A stretch of DNA of 64,000 nucleotides from Paraclostridium sordellii (GCF_000953675.1 NZ_LN679998.1:2947525-3011524); one strand, 5' to 3'. Numbered from the stretch's first letter, positions 36,173-46,732 are shown. Notes: generated from the sequence alone by a model not told the origin. Program-made: numbers and translations.

Positions 36173-38578
36173 CTATTCAACACCCTTATAATAGTGTCCA
36201 CTTGTAAAACCTGTTTTATCTAATTTTCTATATAACTCTTTAGATTTTTCTCCAATAGAAAAATCATTTTCTATTGATTCTTCAAAAGCTTCTATAACAT
36301 CTTTTATTTGTTCTGAATCTTCTAATGTAAAATCTAATCTAAATATGTTTATATTAGATTTTTTTAGTTCATATAGATCTTCTAGTATACATATAGGTTT
36401 AGAATTATATATACTAGTTCTACAAAATACATCTTGAGAAAGTCTAAATACTTCATCTTTTCCGTCTTTTAAAGCATACATACTCTTATTGCATATAGAA
36501 CTTCTTTTATCTTTTTTGCAATCTCTGATTAAAACACCCATAGGGCAGTATTCACTAATCATAAGTGGTGTATATCCATAAGCAATACTTTCTATATCTA
36601 AATCAGAGTAGTTTAACATCTCTTTAATTTCAGTTAAATTCAACTCTTGTGATATACATACTGTATTTGCACCTTCACTACTATAATGTTTTATAGTTTC
36701 GCTATTAAACACATTTAAATAGCTATCTATATATAATTCATTATTTTTGAATAAATTTATACTACCTAAATTTCCAACCTGTACTGATATATTTTTGTCA
36801 CTTAACTTATTTAAAATTTTATAATCTTTATTTCTAAGTATTCTAGGCAATGAATATATAATCTTTACTTTGTTATTAGTAATTTCAATTGCTTCATTTA
36901 ATGTATTTATATCTTCATAATAAATAGCATCTAAGTTATATCCTATCACAGCTTTTAGCTGCTCTATATTTTTTACTTTAACTCTAAGTTTTATATCTTT
37001 ATTTCTTGTTTGAACTTTAGGCTTATATTCTATTTTTACGTTTTTATATAATCTATCTTTTATATATATTCTTTCTTCATTAAGTTTTTCAATTGCTTCT
37101 CTTCTTAATTGGTTTAAAATACTTATAGGTAAACTAATATTGTCATCTATATCTACATCTATATTATCTAATATATAAGTTGTATTTCCTAATTTTCCAA
37201 TTTGAGATATAACTTTTTCTTTGCTTAGTGCAACTTTTATTGCTTCTTCAATGGTTTTGTCGCCTTTAACAGATATAGAATTTCCACTTTTATCATTTAA
37301 TGTTAATACTGGAGATTCACCTAACTTCAATGTAATTTTTGCATCTATAGGAATTTTTATATTTTCTATATCTTCTTCAAAAGTCTTTTTAACTGTATTT
37401 AAAAGATCACTATCTGATGTTTTATATACAATTTGTCCTTTTTTAGCCTCTCCTATAAAATCAAGTTCTATAAGTTCTCCCTTTTCTCCTCTATCACTTA
37501 TTTGATTATTTGATTTTATTATTCTTCCTATAGTTCCTCCCCCTAAATTTATGCCGTCACCTTTTTTAAGAGTATTTTCTAGCATTATTTTTAGACGCTT
37601 AGCTTTCCTATTGTAATCTACTACCTTACCAATGTAAAGTCCTACATTATTAGGTCTATTTGAATTCATTATAGACTCTCCAACTTCACCTAATAAGTAC
37701 CCTTTTGTAAATTTTCTATTGAATATAGTGTACAAGTCATTAATAGTATCATTAGAAACTACTACTTTATTTTCATCCACGTATTTATTTATAGTCTCTC
37801 TATAGCTTTTTATTACAGTACCTACATACTCAGGCCTTTTCATTCTACCTTCTATTTTTAGAGAGTGAACTCCAGCATCTATTATTCTATCTATTTCTTC
37901 TATTGTATTTAAATCTCTAGGACTTAATAAATACTCTCCATCTGTATTTATCACTTCCCCAGAGTTTATATCTATTAGTTCATATTTTTGTCTGCATGGT
38001 TGTGCACATCTACCTCTATTTCCAGATCTATTACCTAACATACTACTCATTAAACATTGTCCAGAGTAACAAACACATAATGCTCCATGTACGAATATCT
38101 CTATATCTACATCGCTATTTTTACATATATGTTCAATTTCATCTATGTTAAGTTCTCTTGCTAAAACTACTCTATCAAATCCAATCCCTTGAAGATATAG
38201 TGTATCTTCAAGAGAATGAGCTACCATCTGAGTACTTGCATGTAATTCAAAATCTGGAAGCATAGATTTTATTAGTTTAGCCATACCTATATCTTGAAGT
38301 ATAACTGCATCAATATCTATATCATATAAGTATTTTATATATTCTAAAAAATCATCTATTTCATTTTGCTTTATAAGTGTATTTGCAGTTACAAATACTT
38401 TTACATTTCTTATATGAGCATATCTAACGGCTTCTTTTAGTTCTTCCCTATCAAAATTGTTAGCGGATGCTCTAGCACTAAATTCTTTTCCACCTAGATA
38501 AACTGCATTTGCTCCGTTTTGAACGGCTGCCTTCAATGCATCAAAACTACCTACAGGCGCTAGTAATTCTGTATTCAT
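36173..38578 (-). CDS. U32 family peptidase-like protein (RlhA-type, with DUF3656)
   Basis: An 801-residue protein from the ATG at 38578. Seven codons further upstream are open, but AAGGAGG sits 5 bp before the chosen ATG. The N-terminal U32 domain starts ELLAPVGSFDALKAAVQNGANAVYLGG, and the cysteine motif is CVCYSGQCLMSS...GRCAQPCRQKY around residues 165-200. A DUF3656-like region and a second U32-like half follow. Relatives such as E. coli RlhA hydroxylate 23S rRNA and probably carry an iron-sulfur cluster; a true peptidase role is doubtful. It is downstream of zapA, separated by a terminator. Confidence 0.85.
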   Translation of the reverse strand: MNTELLAPVGSFDALKAAVQNGANAVYLGGKEFSARASANNFDREELKEAVRYAHIRNVKVFVTANTLIKQNEIDDFLEYIKYLYDIDIDAVILQDIGMAKLIKSMLPDFELHASTQMVAHSLEDTLYLQGIGFDRVVLARELNIDEIEHICKNSDVDIEIFVHGALCVCYSGQCLMSSMLGNRSGNRGRCAQPCRQKYELIDINSGEVINTDGEYLLSPRDLNTIEEIDRIIDAGVHSLKIEGRMKRPEYVGTVIKSYRETINKYVDENKVVVSNDTINDLYTIFNRKFTKGYLLGEVGESIMNSNRPNNVGLYIGKVVDYNRKAKRLKIMLENTLKKGDGINLGGGTIGRIIKSNNQISDRGEKGELIELDFIGEAKKGQIVYKTSDSDLLNTVKKTFEEDIENIKIPIDAKITLKLGESPVLTLNDKSGNSISVKGDKTIEEAIKVALSKEKVISQIGKLGNTTYILDNIDVDIDDNISLPISILNQLRREAIEKLNEERIYIKDRLYKNVKIEYKPKVQTRNKDIKLRVKVKNIEQLKAVIGYNLDAIYYEDINTLNEAIEITNNKVKIIYSLPRILRNKDYKILNKLSDKNISVQVGNLGSINLFKNNELYIDSYLNVFNSETIKHYSSEGANTVCISQELNLTEIKEMLNYSDLDIESIAYGYTPLMISEYCPMGVLIRDCKKDKRSSICNKSMYALKDGKDEVFRLSQDVFCRTSIYNSKPICILEDLYELKKSNINIFRLDFTLEDSEQIKDVIEAFEESIENDFSIGEKSKELYRKLDKTGFTSGHYYKGVE

Positions 38579-38602
38579 AATTACCTCCTTGTTAGTCATT
38601 AA

Positions 38603-38639
38603 AAACTAAAACCTTCAGGTTATTTTTCCTGAAGGTTTT
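38603..38639 (-). terminator. Terminator after zapA
   Basis: AAAACCTTCAGG (38608-38619) pairs with CCTGAAGGTTTT (38628-38639), 12 bp, with T-rich sequence after it on the minus strand (TAGTTTTTAA). It lies between the zapA stop and the SD of the U32-family gene, so that gene depends on read-through or on a promoter I cannot identify. Confidence 0.8.
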
Positions 38640-38650
38640 TAAGTATACCA

Positions 38651-39229
38651 TTATTTTAAAAGTTTACCTGAAGCTTTTATATAATTTAACTCTTGTTCTA
38701 ATTCTATGTTCTTCAACTGTAAATCATATAATTTATTTTGAAAATCTGAAGCTAATTTTTCAGCTATCTCTGTTTTTTCATTAGCTTCATCTAAATTATT
38801 CTTCAGTTCTTCTATTTCTTTCTTAAGTAAATTTATTTCTTCTACGTTATTTGCTTTATTATCTAATTCTGATTTTAAAGCATCTATCTCAGATTGTTTT
38901 TTACCAAGTTCTTCAACTCTATTATCAAGTTCTAACTTTATTTTTTTCATTTCTAGTTGAACTTCTTGGTTAGGTTTTTCTGCTTTTTTAGCTAATTCTT
39001 CATTTGCTTTACTTAGCTTATCATTTTCTTCTGAACATTCAAATAGTAAGTCAGTAACAGTTAAAGCTGATAAAATAGCTACTTGAGATGTACTAAGCAA
39101 TGGATTTGCTTCTGAAATTCTGCTCATTTCTTCATCTACGTAATGTGCTATTTTTATCATATAGTCTTTAGATTTTTCAGATACCATAGGATATTCAGAT
39201 CCATGTATCTTTACTGTGACTTTGTTCAT
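38651..39229 (-). CDS. zapA: Cell division protein ZapA with extended coiled coil
   Basis: A 192-residue protein. Residues 1-80 are a ZapA domain (KVTVKIHGSEYPM; ISEANPLLSTSQVAILSALTVTDLLFE). Residues 80-180 are a long heptad-like coiled coil rich in Lys, Glu and Leu. ZapA bundles FtsZ at the division site; most ZapA proteins are about 85-110 residues, so the tail is an extension. The SD is exceptional, with eight G (GTAGGGGGGGG). It follows pheT by 27 bp. Confidence 0.85.
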   Translation of the reverse strand: MNKVTVKIHGSEYPMVSEKSKDYMIKIAHYVDEEMSRISEANPLLSTSQVAILSALTVTDLLFECSEENDKLSKANEELAKKAEKPNQEVQLEMKKIKLELDNRVEELGKKQSEIDALKSELDNKANNVEEINLLKKEIEELKNNLDEANEKTEIAEKLASDFQNKLYDLQLKNIELEQELNYIKASGKLLK

Positions 39230-39256
39230 CCTAACCCCCCCCTACTTTTATCTTTA

Positions 39257-41647
39257 TTAGTTTGATCTTAAATTCGCATTTAGCCTTTCACTTAGTTCAC
39301 TTACTATTTTATCATGAACTTTTGCTACTTCTTCATCTGTTAAAGTTTTATCTTTACTTCTATATGTTATTGAGTATGCTATAGATTTATGTCCTTCTTC
39401 TATTTGAGCTCCTTTATAAACATCAAATAATTGATAGCTTTCTAATATATCTTCTCCATTTGCTTTTATAATATCTTCTATTTGCTTAACAAATACTTCA
39501 TCCTTTACTAATAAAGCTATATCTCTTGTAGTTGCAGGATATTTTGGTAATGGATTATATACCTTAGCGTTATTTAAGTTCTCAAATACTAAGTCTACAT
39601 TAATTTCAGCAATGTACACTCTTTGATTTAAATCGTAGTTTTCAAGTACATCTGGATGTAATTCTCCAAATACACCTATACATATATTATTATACACTAA
39701 TTTAGCACATCTTCCAGGGTGGAATGTTAAATTTTTAGTTTCAGGTTCTATTTCATATCCACTGAATCCAACATTATTTAATATAGTTTCTACAGCACCT
39801 TTTAATGCAAAGAAATCTACATCTTTTCCATACATTCCTATAGATAACTTTTTAGTTTCTACTGGTAATCCTTCTTGTGGTCTAAATGTATTTCCACATT
39901 CAAATGCATAAACATCCTCAACTTTATGAGATAAGTTTGTTGAAATCACATCTAGCATATTAGGAATTAATGTAGTTCTCATTACAGAAGTTTCTTCTCC
40001 TAATGGATTCATTATTTTAACAAACTCTCTTTTTTCATCATTTTCATCTAAGTTAATTTTATCTACGCCTTTAGGGCTTACAAATGAATATGTTAGTATT
40101 TCATTTAGTCCAACAGCAATAGAGTTTGATTTTATTTTATCTATAAACTTTTGATTTTCTGTTTTAACTCCAGCTGTAGCATTTCCTTCTAATGTAGCTG
40201 AAGGTATATTGTCATATCCATGTATTCTAGCTATTTCTTCTAATATATCAGCATCTTCTGTTATATCTAATCTAAAACTTGGAACTTCTAATTCTAATTT
40301 ATCAGAAGATTTTAAGTTACATTTAAACTCTAATCTTTCTAATATATTTAAGAATTGATCCATAGGCACATTAACACCTAATAATCTATTTATTCTTTCT
40401 GGATTAACTGTTATCTTTTGTACTTCTTCCTTTTTAGGATAGTAATCTAACATTCCATTAAGAACTCTACCACATCCTAATTCTTCTATTAATTGACATG
40501 CTCTGTTTACAGCAACTTCTGTTAAGTTTACATCTATTCCTTTTTCAAATCTAGATGACGCTTCTGTTCTTAATCCTAATTTTTTAGATGTAGCTCTTAT
40601 ATTTTCTTTAGCAAAACTTGCACCTTCTATAAATATAGATGTAGTTGTATCTTTTACTTCTGAGTTTTCTCCACCCATTATCCCTGCTAAGTCTAAAGTT
40701 TTATCTTTATTCCCTATAACAAGCATATCAGATGTTAATGTTCTTTCAACCCCATCTAAAGTTGTGAATTTTTCATCTTCTTTAGCTAACCTAACTGTCA
40801 TTTTATCATATTTTATATCTTCTAAGTCAAAAGCATGTAGTGGTTGACCTAACTCTAACATAACGTAGTTTGTAATATCTACAATGTTATTTATTGGTCT
40901 CATACCTGCTTCTATAAGTCTTCTTTGCATCCAATATGGAGAAGGACCTACCTTAACATCTTTTACAACTTTTCCACAATATCTTTTACATAAATCAGTT
41001 TGAACATCTATTTCAAAGCTCATTTCTTCATCTGATCCATTTACTTTTATTTCTGGGAATTTTAATTCTTTTCCTAAAGTAACTGCAGCTTCTCTAGCTA
41101 TTCCTAATATAGATCTGCAATCTGGTCTATTTGAAGTTATTTCAAACTCTATTAAAGCATCATTTATTCCTAGAGATTCTCTTACATCCATACCTAATTC
41201 AAAAGAATCTTGATGATCTAGTATATATATTCCATCTTTTTTATATTCTTCAACATATTGAGAAGGTATAGTAAGTTCTTCAGCTCCACAGAACATTCCT
41301 TCTGATAATACGCCTCTTAATTTACCTTTTTTGATTTTAAAGTCACCAGGTAAAACTGCACCTATTCTAGCAACAGGAACAAAATCTCCAACTTTTATAT
41401 TAGTTGCATTTGTTACTATCTGAAGTATTTGACCATCTGCAACCTCAACTTTAGTAACTTTTAATCTGTCTGCATCTGGATGCTGTTCTATTTCAAGTAT
41501 TTTACATACTTCCACTCCATTAGTTTCTTTTCCAAAGAATTCTACTTTTTCAACTTTTGATCCTGTCATAGTCATCATATCAGCAAATTCTTGAGTTTCT
41601 CTATCTATATCAACGTAGTCTCTAAGCCATTTTAAAGGTACTAACAT
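39257..41647 (-). CDS. pheT: Phenylalanine--tRNA ligase beta subunit
   Basis: A 796-residue PheT: N-terminal tRNA-binding (EMAP-like) domain (residues about 40-150, EQHPDADRLKV), B3/B4 editing domain, B5 domain, catalytic-like core and C-terminal FDX-ACB anticodon-binding domain (PLPKYPATTRDIALLV onward). It forms an alpha2-beta2 enzyme with PheS and edits mischarged Tyr. SD TTAGGAGG; 15 bp after pheS. Confidence 0.96.
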   Translation of the reverse strand: MLVPLKWLRDYVDIDRETQEFADMMTMTGSKVEKVEFFGKETNGVEVCKILEIEQHPDADRLKVTKVEVADGQILQIVTNATNIKVGDFVPVARIGAVLPGDFKIKKGKLRGVLSEGMFCGAEELTIPSQYVEEYKKDGIYILDHQDSFELGMDVRESLGINDALIEFEITSNRPDCRSILGIAREAAVTLGKELKFPEIKVNGSDEEMSFEIDVQTDLCKRYCGKVVKDVKVGPSPYWMQRRLIEAGMRPINNIVDITNYVMLELGQPLHAFDLEDIKYDKMTVRLAKEDEKFTTLDGVERTLTSDMLVIGNKDKTLDLAGIMGGENSEVKDTTTSIFIEGASFAKENIRATSKKLGLRTEASSRFEKGIDVNLTEVAVNRACQLIEELGCGRVLNGMLDYYPKKEEVQKITVNPERINRLLGVNVPMDQFLNILERLEFKCNLKSSDKLELEVPSFRLDITEDADILEEIARIHGYDNIPSATLEGNATAGVKTENQKFIDKIKSNSIAVGLNEILTYSFVSPKGVDKINLDENDEKREFVKIMNPLGEETSVMRTTLIPNMLDVISTNLSHKVEDVYAFECGNTFRPQEGLPVETKKLSIGMYGKDVDFFALKGAVETILNNVGFSGYEIEPETKNLTFHPGRCAKLVYNNICIGVFGELHPDVLENYDLNQRVYIAEINVDLVFENLNNAKVYNPLPKYPATTRDIALLVKDEVFVKQIEDIIKANGEDILESYQLFDVYKGAQIEEGHKSIAYSITYRSKDKTLTDEEVAKVHDKIVSELSERLNANLRSN

Positions 41648-41662
41648 ATTAATTCCTCCTAA

Positions 41663-42682
41663 TTAAAATTGATTTAAAAATCTCATATCATTTTCAAATA
41701 ATAATCTTATATCATCTATTTCATACTTAAGCATTGTTATTCTATCAAGTCCCATACCAAAAGCAAATCCGCTGTAAACTTCTGGATCTATTCCACAGTT
41801 TCTAAGTACATTTGGATGTACCATACCAGCTCCTAATATTTCTATCCATCCTTCACCTTTACACATTGGACATCCTGCTCCATTACATTTAAAGCAAGTA
41901 ACATCTACTTCTGCACTTGGCTCTGTAAATGGGAAGTTATGAGGTCTAAATTTAGTTTTTGTATGTTCTCCAAATAACTTCTTAACAAACATATCTAATG
42001 TTCCTTTTAATTGAGCCATTGTAACATCCTTACCAACTACAAGTCCTTCTATTTGATGGAACATTGGTGAATGTGTTGCATCTGGTGCATCAAATCTAAA
42101 ACATCTACCTGGAGATATTATTTTTATTGGTAATTCTTCATTTTTCATAGTTCTAACTTGAACTGGAGAAGTTTGAGTTCTAAGTAATAACTCTTCATTT
42201 ATATAAAAAGTATCACTCATATCTCTTGATGGATGATCCTTTGGAGCATTTAATGCATCAAAGTTATTTGCAACTGTTTCAACTTCTGGACCTTCTGATA
42301 TAGAGAATCCCATTCCTATGAATATATCACTTACTTCATCTATTATTTGAGATATAGGATGTTTTTTTCCTACTCTAAATTCTTTAGCTGGCATAGTTAC
42401 ATCTAAAACTTCCTCTGCTAACTTTCTTTGCTTTTCTATACTTTTTAATTCTTCTTTCTTACTAGTTATAGCATCATTTATAGCCTCTCTAACTTCGTTA
42501 GCAACCTTACCTATTACAGGTCTTTCTTCAGCTGATAATTTACCCATTTCTTTTAATATAGCTGTTATTTCACCTTTTTTTCCTAAGTACTTAACTCTTA
42601 AAGACTCTACTTGTTCTATATCTTGCATGTCTTTTATTTCACTTAACGCTGCTTCTTGTAAATTAAGTAATTTTTCTTGCAC
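41663..42682 (-). CDS. pheS: Phenylalanine--tRNA ligase alpha subunit
   Basis: A 339-residue class II synthetase subunit. The start is GTG at 42682 ([11 protein letters not shown]): the SD AAAGGG lies 8 bp before it, while it overlaps the other GTG at 42691. The N-terminal coiled coil (1-90) is followed by the catalytic core with [36 protein letters not shown] (motif 2) and [11 protein letters not shown] (motif 3). [17 protein letters not shown] cysteine set could bind zinc. Controlled by the T-box leader upstream. Confidence 0.95.
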   Translation of the reverse strand: MQEKLLNLQEAALSEIKDMQDIEQVESLRVKYLGKKGEITAILKEMGKLSAEERPVIGKVANEVREAINDAITSKKEELKSIEKQRKLAEEVLDVTMPAKEFRVGKKHPISQIIDEVSDIFIGMGFSISEGPEVETVANNFDALNAPKDHPSRDMSDTFYINEELLLRTQTSPVQVRTMKNEELPIKIISPGRCFRFDAPDATHSPMFHQIEGLVVGKDVTMAQLKGTLDMFVKKLFGEHTKTKFRPHNFPFTEPSAEVDVTCFKCNGAGCPMCKGEGWIEILGAGMVHPNVLRNCGIDPEVYSGFAFGMGLDRITMLKYEIDDIRLLFENDMRFLNQF

Positions 42683-42715
42683 TATAGTCACCCTTTCACT
42701 GTAAATTTTATATTA

Positions 42716-42983
42716 AAAAAAGCCCTTCATCCCTATCTAGGGACGAAAGACTATTATTTCGCGGTACCACCCTAGTAGTTTAAATTCATAAGATGAATCA
42801 AACCACTCGAAAAACTTAACGCGTTTTATAACGTCATATCCTACTATATCTTCAGATATGATACTCCAGAGCGAACTTCTCTTAATTTCTTAGAAAGTAC
42901 TTTCAGCCTAGGCACTTATCTCTGTACTAAGTTTAATTAAAATACTCTTCTCTTTCATAGTATTTAAAATATATAACTTTTGA
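42716..42983 (-). promoter_or_regulatory. T-box leader (tRNA-Phe) of pheST
   Basis: The 5' leader has the T-box core GGGTGGTACCGCG (minus strand, 42760-42772) followed by a terminator stem (42721-42752) and a T-run. The Stem I specifier reads TTC at 42873-42875, followed by G-CTCTGGAG, which aligns with the thrS leader. Uncharged tRNA-Phe would stabilise the antiterminator and raise pheST expression. Confidence 0.92.
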
Positions 42984-42989
42984 TTGTAG

Positions 42990-43018
42990 ATTATATCATA
43001 TATAGTATATTTTTTCAA
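42990..43018 (-). promoter_or_regulatory. Promoter of the pheST T-box transcript
   Basis: TTGAAA (43013-43018) and TATAAT (42990-42995) are 17 bp apart on the minus strand. The predicted start, near 42983, matches the 5' end of the T-box structure. Confidence 0.8.
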
Positions 43019-43028
43019 TACAGGTCTA

Positions 43029-43826
43029 TTATACCATGTATTTTTTTATTTCATACATCAATATTGCAGAACTTATAGCAGCATTAAGAGATTCTGCCTT
43101 CCCATATATAGGTATTTTTACTAATGTATCAGATTCCTTTATAAGTTCATCATTAACTCCATTAGCTTCATTTCCTATAACAAGTGCTGTTTTATAATTA
43201 TATTCTACTTTATCATAAAAATTGTCTGTATTTAAATAACTTGATACTATATCAAATTTTCTAATTTTTAATTCCTTTAATGCATCTTCTTGATTCATAT
43301 TAATTATTTTCATATCAAATATAGAACCCATAGTTGATCTTGTTACTTTGCTATTATAAATATCAACGCATCCTTTTAAATTTATTATGGCATCTACTCC
43401 AGCTGCATCTGCAGTTCTTATTATAGTCCCCATATTCCCAGGATCTTGTATTCTATCTAATATTAATACAAATCTACACTCGTCATTTAAAATTTCTTCT
43501 ATTTTATTTTCTTTTATTCCAACTACTCCTACTATTCCTTGAGTATTTTCCGTGTCTATAAAATCAGAAAATATCTTATTAGTAGTTTTATATATTACAA
43601 TGTTTTTAGATTCTAAAACCTTTAAGAAATCAATATGTTCTTTTTTATTTTCAAAGTTTTCATTTATAAAAACATATTGTAAATCAGCCCCACAGTCTAT
43701 TGCCTGAGTCATAATTCTAAATCCTTCTATTAAGAACTTAGACTCTTTATTTCTATTTTTACTTTTTAAAAGTGATTTAGTTAATTTTACTTTTTCATTA
43801 TCTTTACTAGTTATAGTTATTATCAT
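43029..43826 (-). CDS. TrmH family RNA 2'-O-methyltransferase
   Basis: A 265-residue SPOUT methyltransferase: N-terminal substrate-binding domain (TSKDNEKVKLTKSLLKSKNRNKESKFLIEG) and C-terminal knot domain with LDRIQDPGNMGTIIRTADAAG (near residue 138), VIGNEANGV and IPIYGKAESLNAAISSAI. It resembles the 23S rRNA (RlmB-like) methyltransferases found near pheS in many Firmicutes; the target nucleotide is not clear. It lies 3 bp after the ktrA-like gene. Confidence 0.88.
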   Translation of the reverse strand: MIITITSKDNEKVKLTKSLLKSKNRNKESKFLIEGFRIMTQAIDCGADLQYVFINENFENKKEHIDFLKVLESKNIVIYKTTNKIFSDFIDTENTQGIVGVVGIKENKIEEILNDECRFVLILDRIQDPGNMGTIIRTADAAGVDAIINLKGCVDIYNSKVTRSTMGSIFDMKIINMNQEDALKELKIRKFDIVSSYLNTDNFYDKVEYNYKTALVIGNEANGVNDELIKESDTLVKIPIYGKAESLNAAISSAILMYEIKKYMV

Positions 43827-43829
43827 TTT

Positions 43830-44501
43830 TTATTTTCTCCTAAATGAAAAATCATTATCTGCTGTTATTGTACTAATTTTACTATTTTGACCTATAACAA
43901 CTAATATACTTCCAGCTTTTAGTTCTTCTTCTGGAGATGGTGTTACATTTATACTCTTTCCGCACTTTATAGCTAAAACTGTTATTTCATATTTAGCTCT
44001 TAAATCTAAGTCTATTAAAGTTTTTCCTTCCCATTCCTTTGGAGTTACAATCTCAACTATAGAATAATCTGGATCTAATTCTATATGATCTAATATATTA
44101 TTTGAGACTAAATTGTGTGCAACTCTAACTCCCATATCGCGTTCAGGGAATACTACTCTATCGGCACCAATTTTATATAAAACTTTAGCCTGAAGTTCAT
44201 CTTTAGCTTTACATACTATTTGCTCTACACCCATTTCTTTAGCTATTAAAGTTGCCATTATGGATGCTCTTATATCTGAACCTATAGCTATTATAGCTAC
44301 ATCAAAGTTTCCCATACCTAAAGCTCTTAATGCTTGTTCATCCGTAACATCAACTATAGCTGCATGTGTCACCTTTTCTGATATAGCTTGAACAGCATCA
44401 TCATTTTTATCTATAGCCATTACTTGATGACCTAATAAATGCATTGTTGTTGCCACTGATGATCCAAATCTTCCACAACCTATAACTATATATTGTTTCA
44501 T
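43830..44501 (-). CDS. ktrA: Potassium uptake regulatory subunit (KtrA/TrkA family)
   Basis: A 223-residue cytoplasmic RCK protein. The N-terminal nucleotide-binding fold has GCGRFGSSVA (residues 8-17) and an acidic residue after the second strand (MAIDKND). The C-terminal TrkA_C domain covers about 140-220. It gates the membrane subunit encoded just upstream (ktrB-like). The order ktrB-ktrA-methyltransferase forms one unit with gaps of 20 and 3 bp. Confidence 0.9.
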   Translation of the reverse strand: MKQYIVIGCGRFGSSVATTMHLLGHQVMAIDKNDDAVQAISEKVTHAAIVDVTDEQALRALGMGNFDVAIIAIGSDIRASIMATLIAKEMGVEQIVCKAKDELQAKVLYKIGADRVVFPERDMGVRVAHNLVSNNILDHIELDPDYSIVEIVTPKEWEGKTLIDLDLRAKYEITVLAIKCGKSINVTPSPEEELKAGSILVVIGQNSKISTITADNDFSFRRK

Positions 44502-44521
44502 ATTTATTCTCTCCTAATCTT

Positions 44522-45898
44522 TTATCCTACTATAATTTTACCTTCTGGGAATCTTATAACTTGTTTTTTAACATTATTTTTAGCTACTAAGGCTATAAAT
44601 ATAGTTAAAAATCCAACTCTTCCCATAAACATATACAACATTATAACAATTTTACCAAATGTATTTAAGTTAGGACTTCCTCCTATACTTGAACCTACGG
44701 TTGCAAATGCTGAAACTACTTCAAAGGCTGACTCTATTAAATCAAAAGAGTCTTGACTTAAATTTATAATTAATATACCTACAATAACTACTGATATTCC
44801 TATAAAGAAAATTCCTATAGATTTTCTTACAGCTCCTAATCCTACTCTTCTTTCGAATACCTCTATATCATCTTTTTCAAATATAAAGCTTCTTACAGCT
44901 AGTATTATAGTAGCAAGTGTTGTAGTTTTTGTCCCACCACCAGTGGAACAAGGTGATGCACCTATAAACATTAGTATAATCATTATAAACATGCTACCTT
45001 GATGCATGGCAGTTAAATCTATAGTATTAAATCCTGCAGTTCTTGGAGTAACAGATTGGAATAGTGCACTTAACAATTTTCCTTTTAATGAAAGATTTCC
45101 CAGTGTTTTTGTATTAGAGTACTCTATAAAAAACATAAATATCATTCCTATTATTACTAATGCTGCAGTAGTTATTAACACTACCTTTGAATGTATATTT
45201 AGTTTAGATATTTTCTTGTTTTTTACAACATCTAAAATCACAGGGAATCCTATCCCTCCTAGTATTATTAATGCTGCTATACATAAACTCACTGTTGTAT
45301 TATTTACATATCTAGTTATAGATGTAAATGGCCCACTAACAGTTCCCATTAAATCAAATCCTGCATTACAAAATGCTGAAATAGCATGAAAAACACTAAA
45401 CCAAGTCCCTTTTACAAATCCAAATTCAGGTATAAAAACAGTGGATAGTATTAACGCACCTGTTCCTTCTATTATAAATGTCATTAATAAAACATATCTA
45501 GTTAATTTAACTAATCCTGATAGGTCTATTTGGTTTAATGCTTCTTGTATAAGAAGTCTTTCTTTTAAGTTAATTCTTTTCTTAGTAATTAGTGCAAATA
45601 ATGTGGTTATAGTCATAAATCCAAGCCCACCAACTTGAATCAAAATAATTATTATAATTTGCCCAAATAAATTCCAATGTGTAGCCGTGTCTACCACTAC
45701 TAAACCTGTTACACATACAGCAGAAGTAGCCGTAAATAATGCATCTACAAAAGGAGTAGCTAGCCCATTATTACTAACAATAGGTAATGTAAGTAATATT
45801 GCTCCTATTAATATAACAGTGGCAAATCCAATGACCATTATTTGAGGTGGATTTAATTTATTAATTGGTTTTTTTATATTTGAAATAAACTCTTTCAC
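44522..45898 (-). CDS. ktrB: Potassium uptake membrane subunit (KtrB/TrkH family)
   Basis: A 458-residue membrane protein with four repeated M1-P-M2 units. The pore segments are visible: TSAVCVTGL (about 57-65), AFCNAGF, TPRTAGF and FATVGSSIGG, each with the conserved filter glycine. It forms the K+ translocation channel with the KtrA-like ring. The start is GTG at 45898 with SD AGGAGG. The length fits KtrB (about 450). Confidence 0.9.
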   Translation of the reverse strand: MKEFISNIKKPINKLNPPQIMVIGFATVILIGAILLTLPIVSNNGLATPFVDALFTATSAVCVTGLVVVDTATHWNLFGQIIIIILIQVGGLGFMTITTLFALITKKRINLKERLLIQEALNQIDLSGLVKLTRYVLLMTFIIEGTGALILSTVFIPEFGFVKGTWFSVFHAISAFCNAGFDLMGTVSGPFTSITRYVNNTTVSLCIAALIILGGIGFPVILDVVKNKKISKLNIHSKVVLITTAALVIIGMIFMFFIEYSNTKTLGNLSLKGKLLSALFQSVTPRTAGFNTIDLTAMHQGSMFIMIILMFIGASPCSTGGGTKTTTLATIILAVRSFIFEKDDIEVFERRVGLGAVRKSIGIFFIGISVVIVGILIINLSQDSFDLIESAFEVVSAFATVGSSIGGSPNLNTFGKIVIMLYMFMGRVGFLTIFIALVAKNNVKKQVIRFPEGKIIVG

Positions 45899-46070
45899 CT
45901 ACTTTATTTCCTCCTGTATATCTTAAGTATTGTTTTTTAAATACTATCTTCTATTATTACACTTATAATAATAATAAATTACATTATATACTTAGTTTTT
46001 GAATATATCTACATTAAAATTTAAATTTGCAATTTTAAAAATATTTTTTTATTATAATTTACTTTAAAAT

Positions 46071-46102
46071 AAAAAAACTCTGAGTAATTACTCAGAGTTT
46101 TT
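46071..46102. terminator. Terminator after rplT
   Basis: A perfect 15-bp palindrome AAAAACTCTGAGTAA/TTACTCAGAGTTTTT (46073-46102) with T after it on the minus strand, 8 bp past the rplT stop. Confidence 0.88.
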
Positions 46103-46109
46103 ATTTAAA

Positions 46110-46466
46110 TTAAGCTAATTTTGATTTAGCAACTTCTACTAATTTAGCGAATCCTTGAGGATCGTTTATAGCCATTTCAGATAACATTTTTCTGTTAACT
46201 TCAACACCTGCTAATTTTAATCCGTTCATGAATCTTGAATAAGACATTCCGTTAGCTCTAGTAGCTGCGTTTATTCTTTGTATCCAAAGTTTTCTGAAAT
46301 CTCTCTTCTTTAATTTTCTACCAACATAAGCATGCTTTAATGCTTTCATAACAAACTCGTTAGCTGGTCTGTATAATTTACTTCTTGATCCTCTAAAACC
46401 TTTTGCAAGTTTTAATATTTTCTTATGCTTCTTACGAGCGTTCATAGCTTTTTTAACTCTTGCCAT
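46110..46466 (-). CDS. rplT: 50S ribosomal protein L20
   Basis: A 118-residue L20 (basic N-terminus [19 protein letters not shown], globular [18 protein letters not shown]). It binds 23S rRNA early in 50S assembly; in Firmicutes L20 represses its own operon through the leader mRNA. SD AAGGAGG. It is the last gene of infC-rpmI-rplT. Confidence 0.98.
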   Translation of the reverse strand: MARVKKAMNARKKHKKILKLAKGFRGSRSKLYRPANEFVMKALKHAYVGRKLKKRDFRKLWIQRINAATRANGMSYSRFMNGLKLAGVEVNRKMLSEMAINDPQGFAKLVEVAKSKLA

Positions 46467-46534
46467 CGTCGTAACCTCCTTCGTTTCTCTCTTCGTTTAA
46501 TTAAATTTCATCTATTTTTTCTTCGATCTTAATC

Positions 46535-46732
46535 TTATAAGTATGGTAATAATTGTGCTATTCTTCTAGCATCTCCTTCACTAACTACTCCAGACTTTCT
46601 TAATTGCATTTTAGTCTTAGCATCCTTCTTAGTTAGTATATGTCTTCTGAAAGCTTTAGCTCTCTTTAATTTTCCACTAGCAGTTTTTTTGAATCTCTTA
46701 GCTGCTCCTCTGTGAGTTTTCATTTTAGGCAT
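46535..46732 (-). CDS. rpmI: 50S ribosomal protein L35
   Basis: A 65-residue L35 with the family start [20 protein letters not shown] and a C-terminal [17 protein letters not shown]. It sits between infC and rplT, the conserved order. Confidence 0.98.
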   Translation of the reverse strand: MPKMKTHRGAAKRFKKTASGKLKRAKAFRRHILTKKDAKTKMQLRKSGVVSEGDARRIAQLLPYL

